From NCBI GenBank assembly GCA_964561785.1, contig CAZLRF010000007.1, positions 50,740 to 114,739 of the forward strand: DNA of 64,000 nt, read 5' to 3'. The stretch's first letter is position 1. Each line of letters starts with the position of its first letter. The DNA is from DATBSL01 sp964561785 (GTDB lineage: Bacteria; Acidobacteriota; Vicinamibacteria; Fen-336). The position numbers were made by a program, and so were the translations under genes. A model generated the notes under the pieces. That model saw only the letters and a program-made list of their open reading frames with translations, was not told where the DNA came from and did no database searches. Of the stretch, positions 31,482-41,135 are shown one piece after another.

Positions 31482-34400
31482 GTGTCGCGGCGGCGACGGA
31501 TCCTGCTCTTCGCCTTCGTCCTCCTCGCGACCCTCGCCTACGCGCTGTGGCGGGCGCCGGAGTGGGGCGCGCGTGCCGTCGAGCACGCCCTCTCGGGCTA
31601 CTTCAAGCGCCCGGTCCGGGTCGAGGCGCTGCGCGTGCGTGTCGCGACGGCGGAGCTGGAGCTGCGCGGGCTGCGGGTGGGGGGCCTGACGCCCGACGCG
31701 CCGCCGTTCCTCGAGGTCCCCGTCATTCGCCTCCGGCCGAGCCTGGCTCCCCTGCAGGGCGGCCGGGTCGTGCTCTCGCGCCTGCGCGTCGAGGGCTTGA
31801 AGCTGCGCATCCACGCCTTCCCGGGGCCGCCCCTCGGGCCCGGCGGCGACGACATCCCGAAGATGGGCGGGGGACGCGGAGGCGGCCTGCAGGTCGCGAT
31901 CCAGCGGCTCGTCATCGTGGGCGGGGAGTTCCTCCTCAACCACGAGCGGGTCCCCCTCGACCTCGACCTGCCGGACTTCCGCGGACGCCTCGTGGGGCGG
32001 GCCGAGGGCGGGCTCGCCGGCCACGTCTCCTTCGGCCCGGGCCGGCTGCGGATGGGCTCGGCCCCCGAGCTGCCCGTCGGCACCGAGATCGACGTGCTCG
32101 TCCACCGGGGAGTCGTCGACGTCCAGGGGGCGAGGCTCGTGGCGGAGGGCACGAACCTCGCCTATCGCGGGCGCATCCGGCTCCCGGGGAGACCCCAGGG
32201 CCAGCTCACCCTCGAGGGGCCGGTCGACCTCGCCGTGCTCGAGCGGCACGTCTTCCGCTCCGGGCTCGGCTTCGCGGGGCGGGCGGCGTGGACGGGCCTG
32301 CTCTCGATCGACGGCTCGCGCCTGCGGATCGAGGGCCGGATGGAGGGACGAGACGGCGCGTTCATGGGCGCAGCCGTCCCCCGCTTCGCGACGTGGCTCT
32401 CCTACGACGGCACGGACGGCCTCGTGATGCGGGACCTCGACGTCGAGGCGTTCGGAGGCGGGGCGCGCCTCGCGATCGACGTGCCCCCCACCGCGACCGG
32501 GCGTCCCGTCCACCTTCGCGGTCCCCTGCGCGACGCCGACGGGGAGGGCCTGCTCCGTCTGATCTTCGGCTGGGGCGACATGGGGATCGGCACCGCGGCG
32601 ACGGGCGAGGTCGACGTGAGCTGGCCGAAGGGGTCGACCCGCCGCGTCAGCGGGAGGATCGGGGTCGACCTCGCCGAGCGCGCGGACGGACGCCATCCGC
32701 TCGCGGGCCGGCTCGACTGGCGGGCGGAGGACGGGCGGCAGGCCTACGAGCGCGTGGAGCTGCGCGGCCCCGCGATGTCCGCGCGGATCGCCGGCGAGGT
32801 CGATGCCGAGGACCGCGCCCGCCTCGAGATCGAGGGCGAGACGGACGACCTCGCCGCGACCGAGGCGGTCCTCACCCGGCTGCGACGGGCCCTCGGCAAC
32901 CCGGAGGCGCAGCCGGCCGGATTCGCCGGACGCGGCGGCTTCCGGGGGCAGTGGCGCGGCACCGTGAGCTGGCCGGTGTTCGAGGGACGATTCGAAGGCG
33001 AGGACATCCGCTACGCGGGTGTCGAGTGGGGCCGCGCGGACTGGTCGGGGACCCTCGACACCGCAGCCGAGGCGGTCGAGTCGCGCCCCCTCGTCCTGCG
33101 CAAGGGCGAGGGCGAGGTCACGTGGACGGGCCGCGCGGAGATCGGGTGGTTCGGCCAGAGGGACGCGATCGACGGGCGGGCCCGGGTCTCCGCATGGCCG
33201 GCCGAGGACCTCGTGACGTTCATGGAGTGGGACGTCGAGGCCACGGGCCGCGTCACCGGCGAGGCGAGCATCCGCGGGCGGCGCAGCGCGCCCGAGGGCG
33301 AGGCGCGGGGCGAGGCGCGGGGGGGGCGCTGGTACACGGTTCCCTACGAGGTCGCCGAGGTCGAGTCGCGGTGGAAGGGCCGCCTCGCCGAGGTCACCCG
33401 CGGTGACGTCCGGCTCGGAGGCGGCCGACTCCGGTTCCGGGGAAGCGTGAGCGACGACGGCGTCTACGACGGCTCGGGCGAGATGGAGGACGTCGACTTC
33501 GGGGTCCTCGTCCCGGCGCCGAAGGCCGAGCTGGCCTGGGGCGGCCGGCTCTCCGGCCGGCTCGAGATGCAGGGCACCCTCACGCGCCCGCGGATGCGGG
33601 CGACGCTCGCCTCGCCCCGACTGTTCTTCGGCGACGAGGGAATCGGCGCCCTCGACGCGCGGCTCGTCGGAACCGGGGACGGGCGGGTCGCCCTGTCCGG
33701 CCGATGCCGCTCGGCCCGCGTCGATCTCTCGCTCACCGGGTCCGTGGGGGCGGCCCCCCCGTACGCGGCGGACCTCTCGCTGCGGGCGCGAGGAACGAGC
33801 CTCGACCCCTTCCTGCGCGTCGTGCAGCCCGCCGTTCCCGCCGCCCTCGCGCTCCTCGTCTCCGGTGAGGTGCGCCTGCGCGGCCCCCTCGAGCGGCCGG
33901 AGGAGGTCCTTGCGGAGGCCGAGGTCCCCGAGCTGCAGCTCCTCCTGCCGGACTTCCCCCTGCGCTCGCGCGAGCCCGTGCGCCTGACGCTGTCGGGGGG
34001 ACGCCTCGAGCTCGCCGACTTCCACTTGGCCGGGGAGGGGACCGACCTCGTGGTGGCCGGGGGCGGCGACGTGCTCGGCGACGGGCCGCTCGCCGTCTCC
34101 GTGCGCGGCCGGGCGGACCTGCGGGCCCTCTCCCTGCTCACGCGCCGCCTGCGCGGCACGGGCGCGGCCCGCCTCGCAGTGGACGTGTCCGGGACGCGGG
34201 CCCACCCTCGTCTGCTCGGCACGCTCGACCTCGAGGGCGCCGGGGTGCGCGTCCGCGGCTTCCCGCACGGCGTCGCCGGTCTGCAAGGACGCGTGCGCTT
34301 CACCGAGCGGGCGGCCGAGCTGCAGGGGGTGGCGGGGACCCTGGCCGGCGGCCGGCTCACGATCGAGGGCCAGGCCGCCTACGCGGGGGGCCGGCTCGCG

Positions 34401-35408
34401 TCCTACGATATCCGCCCCGTCGGTCGCGGGCTCGCCCTGCGCTACCCGGAGGGCCTGCGCAGCCTCGTCGACGCCGAGCTGCGTCTGTTCGGAGGCGGCG
34501 GGGAGCAGTGGGTCACGGGCACGGTCGACGTGCGCCAGGCCCTGTACACGAGGAGGTACGACGTCGCCTCCGAGCTGCTCGGGGCGAGGCGCGCGCTGCC
34601 TGCTCCGCAGGCGGGAGCGCTCGAGGAGGGGACTCAGCTCGACCTGCGCCTGCGGGCCCCCGGGACGGTGAGGATCGACAACAACCTCGCCACGCTCGCC
34701 GCGAGCGCCGACCTCGCCCTGCGGGGCACGACGCGGGCGCCCGTGGTGACGGGCCGGGCCCAGATCGACCGCGGCCGGCTCTACTTCCAGGGGCGCACGT
34801 ACGTCGTGCAGCGCGGCGTCCTCGATTTCGTCAACCCTCAGCGGCTCGACCCGCTCTTCGACATCGAGGCCGAGACGCGCATCCGGTCCTACCGGGTGAC
34901 GCTGCGCGTCGCCGGGACCCTCGAGCGGGCGACCCCCACCCTGACCTCCGACCCGCCGCTGTCCTCGCTGCAGATCCTCGCCCTGCTCGCCGGCCAGGAC
35001 GAGAGCGAGGTCGCGAACCTGACCCAGGCCCAGGCGCGCCAGAGCCAGGCGCAGCTCGCGGCGGCGGGCGCCGCGACCCTCGCCGCCGGCCGGCTGTCCG
35101 AGTCGGTCGGCCTCGAGCGGGAGGCGGAGCGTCTGTTCGGCCTCAACCGCTTCTCGATCGACCCGTCGCTGCTGCGGGGGGCGGGCTCCACGCCGACCGC
35201 GCGCGTGACGGTCGGCAAGCGGCTCTCCCCCGATCTCAACGTTCTCTACTCCCAGGACCTGCGGGGGACCGAGGAGCGGATCCTCGCCCTCGAGTACACG
35301 CTCACCGACCGTTTCTCCCTCCTCCTCACCTGGACCGACCCCGGCCAGGCCAAGACCGGCGTCGAGCGCGGCTGGGCCCTCGACGTGCGGGTCCGCGAGT
35401 CCCGGTGA
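31482..35408 (+). CDS. TamB/AsmA-like translocation and assembly protein
   Basis: A 1308-residue AsmA-like protein. A signal anchor spans residues 7-25, followed by a long repetitive beta-strand region (VRVEALRVRVATAELELRGLRVGG and similar), as in TamB and other lipid-conducting AsmA-like proteins. Residues from about 1020 are the conserved TamB/DUF490 C-terminal domain (RIDNNLATLAASADL, GRLYFQGRTYVV, LDFVNPQRLDPLFDIEA, LSSLQILALLAG). It bridges inner and outer membranes. The start is GTG at 31482, 11 bases after the carrier gene. The next gene encodes the expected Omp85 partner. Confidence 0.9.
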   Translation: MSRRRRILLFAFVLLATLAYALWRAPEWGARAVEHALSGYFKRPVRVEALRVRVATAELELRGLRVGGLTPDAPPFLEVPVIRLRPSLAPLQGGRVVLSRLRVEGLKLRIHAFPGPPLGPGGDDIPKMGGGRGGGLQVAIQRLVIVGGEFLLNHERVPLDLDLPDFRGRLVGRAEGGLAGHVSFGPGRLRMGSAPELPVGTEIDVLVHRGVVDVQGARLVAEGTNLAYRGRIRLPGRPQGQLTLEGPVDLAVLERHVFRSGLGFAGRAAWTGLLSIDGSRLRIEGRMEGRDGAFMGAAVPRFATWLSYDGTDGLVMRDLDVEAFGGGARLAIDVPPTATGRPVHLRGPLRDADGEGLLRLIFGWGDMGIGTAATGEVDVSWPKGSTRRVSGRIGVDLAERADGRHPLAGRLDWRAEDGRQAYERVELRGPAMSARIAGEVDAEDRARLEIEGETDDLAATEAVLTRLRRALGNPEAQPAGFAGRGGFRGQWRGTVSWPVFEGRFEGEDIRYAGVEWGRADWSGTLDTAAEAVESRPLVLRKGEGEVTWTGRAEIGWFGQRDAIDGRARVSAWPAEDLVTFMEWDVEATGRVTGEASIRGRRSAPEGEARGEARGGRWYTVPYEVAEVESRWKGRLAEVTRGDVRLGGGRLRFRGSVSDDGVYDGSGEMEDVDFGVLVPAPKAELAWGGRLSGRLEMQGTLTRPRMRATLASPRLFFGDEGIGALDARLVGTGDGRVALSGRCRSARVDLSLTGSVGAAPPYAADLSLRARGTSLDPFLRVVQPAVPAALALLVSGEVRLRGPLERPEEVLAEAEVPELQLLLPDFPLRSREPVRLTLSGGRLELADFHLAGEGTDLVVAGGGDVLGDGPLAVSVRGRADLRALSLLTRRLRGTGAARLAVDVSGTRAHPRLLGTLDLEGAGVRVRGFPHGVAGLQGRVRFTERAAELQGVAGTLAGGRLTIEGQAAYAGGRLASYDIRPVGRGLALRYPEGLRSLVDAELRLFGGGGEQWVTGTVDVRQALYTRRYDVASELLGARRALPAPQAGALEEGTQLDLRLRAPGTVRIDNNLATLAASADLALRGTTRAPVVTGRAQIDRGRLYFQGRTYVVQRGVLDFVNPQRLDPLFDIEAETRIRSYRVTLRVAGTLERATPTLTSDPPLSSLQILALLAGQDESEVANLTQAQARQSQAQLAAAGAATLAAGRLSESVGLEREAERLFGLNRFSIDPSLLRGAGSTPTARVTVGKRLSPDLNVLYSQDLRGTEERILALEYTLTDRFSLLLTWTDPGQAKTGVERGWALDVRVRESR

Positions 35409-38092
35409 TGCCCGCCGCGGCCTGCCTCGCCCTCGCCCTCGCCCTCGTCCTCCCTCAGGAGGCGGCCCGTCCCGCGGTCGAGAGCTTCGTCCGCGAGGTG
35501 CGGGTCGAGTCCGCGGACGCCGAGCGACTCGCGCCTTTCGTCTCCCTCGTGCGGGGGAGGCCGCTCGACCGCGAGGCGGTCCGGCGGGCGGTCGAGCTCA
35601 TGATCGCCACCGGCCGCTACGAGGACGTGATCGTCGAGGTCCGGCGGGACCCGGGGGAGGAGGGCGACCTGGTCGTCTTCCGCCCCGTGCCCGCGCCGCT
35701 GCTCGTCTCGGTCCGCGTGGCCGGCGACCGGGTCCTGGGCGCCCGCGCGGCGGCTCGCATCGCCCGGCTGCGCGCAGGCGAGCCGCTGTGGCCGGCGCGG
35801 CTCGAGCGGGCCGCGCGCGACGTCGCCCTCGCCCTCGCCCAGCGCGGCCACCTCGAGGCCCTCGTCGAGCCCGAGGCGGTGCGCGTGCCCGGCGGAGCGG
35901 ACGCCGTCTTGCGCGTCCGGGCCGGGCCGAAGGTCCGCGTCGGCCGCGCAGGGGTCGAGGGGGCCGCCGCCGTCGCCTCGCTGGGCCTCGACGCGCTGGT
36001 CGCGCCCCGCCGAGGCGAGGTCTTCCGACGCGAGCGGGCGGAGTCCGCGCGGGAGACCATGCGCCGACGGCTGTCGGGGGCCGGGTACTGGCAGGCGTCG
36101 GTCGAGATCCTCGAGACCTACGACCCCGGGCGAGGCCTCGTCGACCTCGCCTTCCACGTCGAGCCCGGGCCGGCCAGGAGCCTGGAGGTCCGTGGGGCGG
36201 AGCTTCCCGCGAGGCTCGTGAGCGCCGTGCGCGACCTCGTGCGCGAGGGCGGGGCGACGGGCGACAGCCTCGAGGCGGGGGCGGAGCGGATCGAGTCCCA
36301 CCTGCGCGCCGAGGGCCATCGGGAGGCTGCCGTCGTCGCGACGAGCGAGGCCCGCGCCCGCGGCGAGGCGATCGTCTACGAGGTCCGGGCGGGTCCGCGG
36401 ACGACCGTCGCCCGGGTCGAGCTGCGGGACGCCGACCCGCTGCTCCTCGAGGGACTCGCCGCGCAGCCGGGCCGGCCCCTCGTGGACGCGGCGCTCGAGG
36501 AGGACGCCCGCCTGCTCGTCTCCCGCCTCGAGGAGAGGGGACACTTCGAGGCGAAGGTCGACGTCGAGGTCGCCGAGGGGGCAGGCGCCGTCCCGGTCGT
36601 CTTTCTCGCCCGGCCCGGCCCCCGTGCGGTCGTGAGCCGGGTCGAGATCGAGGGGCCGGCGCTGCCGCCGGGCGCGGCGCGGGAGGAACCCGCGGAGCTC
36701 GCCGTGCGAGCCGGCCTCCCCTACCGCCTTCGGGACGTCGCTCGCAGCCGGGACAGCCTCCTTTCCGTCTGGCGACGGGCCGGCCACCTCGACGCCCGGG
36801 TCCGCCCCGAGGTCGCGCTCTCGGAGCGACGCGACGAGGCCGCGGTCGTACTGGTGGTCGAGCCCGGCCCCCGCACGGTGGTCGAGCACCTGGTGCTGGC
36901 CGGGCTCGCGCACACCCAGCCCGCCACCGTGGAGCGGGAGATGGTCCTCAAGCCGGGGGAGCCCTTCTCCTTCGAGCGGCTGCTCGAGAGCCAGCGCCGG
37001 CTCTCCGGGCTCGGGATCTTCGAGCGGGTGAGGATCGCCGAGCTCGACCCGGAGCGCCCGCGCCGCCGGGACGTCGTGGTGAACGTGCAGGAGGCGCCCC
37101 GGACGACCTGGTCCTGGGGCGTCGGCTGGTCGGAGCAGGACCGGCTGCGCGGCAGCGTCGAGCTCACCCGGCGCAACCTCGGCGGCGTCGGTCGCTCCGC
37201 GACCCTGTTCGCCCGCGGGAGCTTCCGGGGCAGCCGGGGCCTCGTCAACCTGCGCGAGCCCTGGCTGTTCGGCCGCAAGCTCGACTCGTTCTTGAGCGCC
37301 TTCTGGGAGGAGGAGGACCGGACCAGCTTCGACTACAACCGCAAGGCCGCCATCGTGCAGGCCGCCCGGGCGCTCGGGGCGCGCACCACCGTGATCGCCC
37401 GCTACCTCTACCAGGACACGAACGTCTTCGACATCGACGTGCCGATCGAGGAGATCGACCGGCAGTACCGGACCTACGCCGTCTCGGGGCCGTCCGCCTC
37501 GCTCATCTTCGACACCCGCGACGACCCCTTGGAGCCCCGGCGCGGGTTCTTCCTCGGGGCCGACGTCCAGCTCTCCCTCGGAGCCCTCGGCGGGGTGAGC
37601 TACGTCAAGGGCTTCTTCCAGGCGGCGGGGGTGCGCCGGCTGCGCAGCGACCTCGTCTTCGTGCTCTCCGGCCGCCTCGGCCTCGCCTCCACCTTCGGCG
37701 AGGAGGCGCCCCTGCTCCCGCTGCCCGAGCGCTTCTTCGGGGGCGGCGACTACGGGCCCCGGGGCTTCCCCTTCGACAGCCTCGGCCCGAAGGTCGTGGG
37801 GACCGACGGGAAGCTCTACCCGACCGGCGGCAACGCGATCGCGCTCGGAGGGGCGGAGCTGCGTTACAGCCTCACGCGCGGCTTCCAGCTCGCGGGGTTC
37901 GTCGACAACGGGAACGTCTTCCTCGAGTCCCGCGACCTCGCGCTCTCCCAGCTGCGCTGGACCACCGGGGTGGGCGTGCGCTACCGCACGCCGATCGGCC
38001 CCGTCCGCCTCGACTGGGGCTACATCCTGGACCCGGCTCCGGGCGACGAGGGCCGCTCCCGCTTCCACCTGACGATCGGCCATGCGTTCTAG
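35408..38092 (+). CDS. Omp85-family outer-membrane protein (TamA/BamA-like)
   Basis: An 894-residue exported protein. After a signal peptide (about 1-20) come several POTRA repeats to about residue 560 (strands such as VRVAGDRVLGARAAARIARL, VEIEGPALPPGA and VLAGLAHTQPATVEREM with GEPF). The C-terminal third is the Omp85 barrel with LRGSVELTRRNLGGVGR, LIFDTRDDPLEPRRG, the lid-loop motif PRGFPF near residue 783 and the closing FHLTIGHAF ending in Phe. It is longer than TamA (577) and close to BamA, but directly follows the TamB-like gene (shared base at 35408), so a TamAB-type pair is favoured. The cell's main BamA may be elsewhere. Confidence 0.9.
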   Translation: MPAAACLALALALVLPQEAARPAVESFVREVRVESADAERLAPFVSLVRGRPLDREAVRRAVELMIATGRYEDVIVEVRRDPGEEGDLVVFRPVPAPLLVSVRVAGDRVLGARAAARIARLRAGEPLWPARLERAARDVALALAQRGHLEALVEPEAVRVPGGADAVLRVRAGPKVRVGRAGVEGAAAVASLGLDALVAPRRGEVFRRERAESARETMRRRLSGAGYWQASVEILETYDPGRGLVDLAFHVEPGPARSLEVRGAELPARLVSAVRDLVREGGATGDSLEAGAERIESHLRAEGHREAAVVATSEARARGEAIVYEVRAGPRTTVARVELRDADPLLLEGLAAQPGRPLVDAALEEDARLLVSRLEERGHFEAKVDVEVAEGAGAVPVVFLARPGPRAVVSRVEIEGPALPPGAAREEPAELAVRAGLPYRLRDVARSRDSLLSVWRRAGHLDARVRPEVALSERRDEAAVVLVVEPGPRTVVEHLVLAGLAHTQPATVEREMVLKPGEPFSFERLLESQRRLSGLGIFERVRIAELDPERPRRRDVVVNVQEAPRTTWSWGVGWSEQDRLRGSVELTRRNLGGVGRSATLFARGSFRGSRGLVNLREPWLFGRKLDSFLSAFWEEEDRTSFDYNRKAAIVQAARALGARTTVIARYLYQDTNVFDIDVPIEEIDRQYRTYAVSGPSASLIFDTRDDPLEPRRGFFLGADVQLSLGALGGVSYVKGFFQAAGVRRLRSDLVFVLSGRLGLASTFGEEAPLLPLPERFFGGGDYGPRGFPFDSLGPKVVGTDGKLYPTGGNAIALGGAELRYSLTRGFQLAGFVDNGNVFLESRDLALSQLRWTTGVGVRYRTPIGPVRLDWGYILDPAPGDEGRSRFHLTIGHAF

Positions 38093-38693
38093 GCTCGCCC
38101 TCGTCCTCGCCGCCCTCGTCCCGGGCGTCACCTCCGCCCAGGACAGCCCGCGCCCGGCGCGGGTCGAGACCGTCGAGCGCGTGTTGGCGGTGGTGGACGA
38201 GCGCCCGCTCCTCCTGAGCGACGTCCGCACGCTCGCGGCCGTGCGGGGCCTCGGGGAGGAAGCGGCGCGGGAGGCCGCGATCGACGAGCGGCTCATGCAC
38301 GCCGAGGCGGCGCGGCTGCCCCAGGCGGAGGTCACGCCCGAGGAGGAGCAGCAGGCCGTCATGCTCCTCCTCGCGGGGCGGCCCGCCCTGCGCGACACGG
38401 TGACGGAGCCGGACCTGCGGCGGCTGGTGCGCCGCCAGATCGGCATCTTCAAGTACGTGGAGTTCCGCTTCCGGCCCCAGCTGCGGGTGGGCGAGGACGA
38501 GGTGCGCAAGGCGTGGGAGGAGGAGCAGGCGGGCCGAGCCGCCGGCCCCGCGTTCGAGGACGCGCAGGACGAGCTGCGCTCCCGCCTCGAGCGCCGCGCC
38601 CTCGACGAGCGGATCGAAGCCTGGGTGAAGGAGCTGCGGGCCCGCTCCGACGTGCGCTACGTCGCGCCGCCGCCGCCGCCCGGGACGCCGTAG
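38082..38693 (+). CDS. SurA-N-like periplasmic chaperone without PPIase domain
   Basis: A 203-residue exported protein (signal peptide residues 1-20, TSAQ). The segment TVERVLAVVDERPLLLSDVRTLAAV matches the SurA N-terminal domain start, and the rest is helical, ending with a proline tail. No parvulin domain is present, so it is a chaperone-only relative of SurA/PrsA. Its ATG overlaps the Omp85 gene by 11 bases, consistent with a role in delivering barrels or TamA clients. The 3' end overlaps the convergent glycosyltransferase gene by 37 bases. Confidence 0.82.
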   Translation: MRSRLALVLAALVPGVTSAQDSPRPARVETVERVLAVVDERPLLLSDVRTLAAVRGLGEEAAREAAIDERLMHAEAARLPQAEVTPEEEQQAVMLLLAGRPALRDTVTEPDLRRLVRRQIGIFKYVEFRFRPQLRVGEDEVRKAWEEEQAGRAAGPAFEDAQDELRSRLERRALDERIEAWVKELRARSDVRYVAPPPPPGTP

Positions 38694-39394
38694 GCGCCGC
38701 GCCACGCGCGCACGCGCACGCGCAGGACGTCCGCGAAGGCCGCCGCCCCCCCCAGGAGGCGCACGCGGGTCGCCGCGTCGTTGCGCCACCTCACGCCCAC
38801 CTCGGCGATCCGGAGGCCCCGCCGCCGCGCCACGTAGAGCGCCTCCACGTCGAAGGAGAAGCCGTCGAGCGTCGACGCGCCGAAGACGGTCTCCGCCGCT
38901 TCCGCGGTGAAGAGCTTGAAGCCGCACTGGGTGTCGTGCAGACCGGGCAGGAGCAGGGCCTGGACGAGGCAGTTGAACAGGCGTCCCATCGCCTCGCGGT
39001 GGACGCCCTGGTGCACCTCGACCCGGGCCCCGCGGACGGCGCGCGAGCCGATCGCGACGTCGCTCCCGGCGTCGAGGGCCGCCTCGAGGAGCGCCAGGTC
39101 CTCGATGGGCGTCGAGAGGTCGGCGTCGCTGAGGAGCCGCCGCGCCCCGGTCGCGGCGAGCATCCCCCGGCGGACCGCGTAGCCCTTGCCCCGGTTCGGC
39201 TCGTGCCGCAGGACACGCACCGGCCCCGGGGCCGAGCGCGCCGCCTCCGCGGTGGCGTCGGTCGAGCCGTCGTCGACGACCAGGATCTCGTGCTCGCGGT
39301 CGCGGAGGTGGGCGTCGAGGCGCGCGAGCGTCGCGGGGAGCCGCCGGGCCTCGTTGTAGGCGGGGATCACGACGGACAGCATCCCGCGACTCAC
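38657..39394 (-). CDS. Family 2 glycosyltransferase, ALG5/polyprenyl-phosphate type
   Basis: A 245-residue GT2 with SVVIPAYNEARRLPATLARL, ILVVDDGSTDATAEAA, EPNRGKGYAVRRGM, LLSDADLSTPIEDL (DxD-like metal site) and HDTQCGFKLFTAEAA. These motifs resemble dolichyl-phosphate beta-glucosyltransferases, so it may load a polyprenyl phosphate with hexose. It has no transmembrane segment. The GTG start overlaps the upstream gene's stop (GTGA). Confidence 0.88.
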   Translation of the reverse strand: MSRGMLSVVIPAYNEARRLPATLARLDAHLRDREHEILVVDDGSTDATAEAARSAPGPVRVLRHEPNRGKGYAVRRGMLAATGARRLLSDADLSTPIEDLALLEAALDAGSDVAIGSRAVRGARVEVHQGVHREAMGRLFNCLVQALLLPGLHDTQCGFKLFTAEAAETVFGASTLDGFSFDVEALYVARRRGLRIAEVGVRWRNDAATRVRLLGGAAAFADVLRVRVRAWRGAYGVPGGGGGAT

Positions 39395-40092
39395 CGGCCC
39401 TCCGGGACGAGGCCGACCACGATCTCGCGCGCGTCGGGGGGCGCCGCGGGAAGGCCGAGCGCGAGCGCCGCGGGACGCAGCTCGTCGAGGAGGAGCCCGA
39501 GCAGCGTCCCTTCGGGAGCGCGGTCCGTCCCGGCCGCGCGCTGCAGTCGCTCGCCGTCGCGGTCCACCTCGGCCGCGAGCGCGAGCAGCTCGCCGGCCGC
39601 GGCCTGCACGTCGTCCCCGGCGAGGAGGCGGACCGGCCGTTCCCCGAGCCGCGGGGCCGCCCGCGAGCGCACCTCCTCGCGCGTCGTGCCGAGGGCGAGC
39701 GACGCCGCCAGCACGCGCTCGTTCCACGGCAGCAGCGCGGGCAGCGCCCCGCCCCGTCCGGCGAGCACCTGCTCCGCCACGAACGAGCCCGTCTCGCCGC
39801 GGCACAACCGCGCCTCCCGCCGGTAGGCCGCGGCGTCGCCCCGCCCCGCCGTCTCCGCGTGGACGAGGCGGCGCAGGCACCAGTCCTCGAGCACGACGAG
39901 GCCCGGGCGGCGCAGGAGCGCGCGATACACGAAGCCGTGGGCGGGGTCGTCGGCCACGTCGTAGACGGGGACGCCCTGCGGCGCGTCGCCCTCTCCCGCG
40001 ACCACCGCGCACGTCGCCTCGGAGGACAGCCGCGCGAGGACCCCCGCCCACCAGGGCGACCGGGCGCGAGGAGAGTGAACGGCGAGCTTCAA
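39391..40092 (-). CDS. Short protein resembling the N-terminal domain of a GT-B glycosyltransferase
   Basis: A 233-residue protein. Its first 120 residues resemble segments seen upstream of GT4 catalytic domains (AVHSPRARSPWWAGVLARL, VYDVADDPAHGFVYRALL, RRPGLVVLEDWCLRRLVHAE). The C-terminal half is helical and not recognised. It has no donor-binding EX7E motif, so on its own it is unlikely to be a complete GT4. The start is TTG at 40090-40092, overlapping the GT4 gene's stop (TTGA), so the two may form a complex; that is inference. Confidence 0.55.
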   Translation of the reverse strand: MKLAVHSPRARSPWWAGVLARLSSEATCAVVAGEGDAPQGVPVYDVADDPAHGFVYRALLRRPGLVVLEDWCLRRLVHAETAGRGDAAAYRREARLCRGETGSFVAEQVLAGRGGALPALLPWNERVLAASLALGTTREEVRSRAAPRLGERPVRLLAGDDVQAAAGELLALAAEVDRDGERLQRAAGTDRAPEGTLLGLLLDELRPAALALGLPAAPPDAREIVVGLVPEGR

Positions 40093-41135
40093 CGCAGCGT
40101 CTCCGTGAGGCGGTCCACCACCGCGTCCCAGCCGGGGTGGCCCGCGCGCCGACGCCCGTGCTCGCCCATCTCCCGCAGCCGCCGCTCCGGGAGCGCGGCC
40201 ACGCGGTCGACCGCCGCCCCGAGGGCCTCGGGCTCCGGGGGGCACACGAAGCCGCTCGCGCCGTCCTCGACGAGCTCGAGCGGCCCCCCCGCGTCGTGCG
40301 TCGTGAGGACCGGCTTGCCCGAGAGCAGCGCCTCGGCGGCGACGTAACCGTAGTCCTCGTCGAGCGGCGCGTAGAGGACCGCGCGGCACCCCGCGTAGAG
40401 CTCGAGGAGCTCCTCGTCCCCGACCCAGCCGAGCAGCTCCACCCGCTCGCCCACGCCGAGGCGGTCCGCGAGCCGGCGCAGCTCCCCCTCGAGGGGCCCG
40501 CGGCCCGCGATCCTGAGGCGGAGGTCGGGACGGGCCGCGGCGAGGGCCCGCACCGCGAGGTCCGGACGCTTGATCGGCTCGAGGCGGCCCGCCCAGAGGA
40601 GGAAGCCGCCGTACTCCCCGGTGCGGTAGCGGCCGAGGTGCGGGGGCGGAGGGGCGAGCGGCTCCGCGGTGAGCCGGTTGAAGCGGACGAGGCGGTCGGC
40701 CACGTTGCGGGAGATCGCGAACAGCGCCCGGCACTCGCCGAGGGCGGTCCGGTCCATCGCGTGGATCGCCTCGCGGGCCGCGCGGTCCTCCGCCGCGTCC
40801 GAGAACGCGGAGAACGCCGTGCCGTGCAGGTCGTAGGCCTCGCGCAGCTGGTGGAAGACCCAGGCGACCTTGCGCGGGTGCCGCACGAGGTAGCTCGGGA
40901 ACTTCGTCGGGATGACGAGGTCGGGCCGCGCCCCGTCCGTCTCCCGCAGCTCGAGCAGGCGCCACGCGAGCGCCTGGCGCACCGTGTCGCGGGGCGGGTG
41001 GGCGTGGAAGGGGACGCTCACCACGTCCACCCGGAAGCCCCGGCGGCGCAGGCCGGCGGCGAGGTCGCGCACGAGGAGCTCCGCGCCGCCGGTCACGAAA
41101 GGCGCCTGGGCGGCGCAGACGAGGACGCTCTTCAT
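40089..41135 (-). CDS. Family 4 glycosyltransferase
   Basis: A 348-residue GT4 of the GT-B fold: TGGAELLVRDLAAGLRRRG at the acceptor side and LLWAGRLEPIKRPDLAVRAL, RIAGRGPLEGELRRLAD, LLGWVGDEELLELYAGC and EDYGYVAAEALLSGKPV in the donor domain, including the Glu-x7-Glu site. It probably adds a sugar to the surface polysaccharide. It overlaps neighbours by four bases on both sides. Confidence 0.93.
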   Translation of the reverse strand: MKSVLVCAAQAPFVTGGAELLVRDLAAGLRRRGFRVDVVSVPFHAHPPRDTVRQALAWRLLELRETDGARPDLVIPTKFPSYLVRHPRKVAWVFHQLREAYDLHGTAFSAFSDAAEDRAAREAIHAMDRTALGECRALFAISRNVADRLVRFNRLTAEPLAPPPPHLGRYRTGEYGGFLLWAGRLEPIKRPDLAVRALAAARPDLRLRIAGRGPLEGELRRLADRLGVGERVELLGWVGDEELLELYAGCRAVLYAPLDEDYGYVAAEALLSGKPVLTTHDAGGPLELVEDGASGFVCPPEPEALGAAVDRVAALPERRLREMGEHGRRRAGHPGWDAVVDRLTETLR

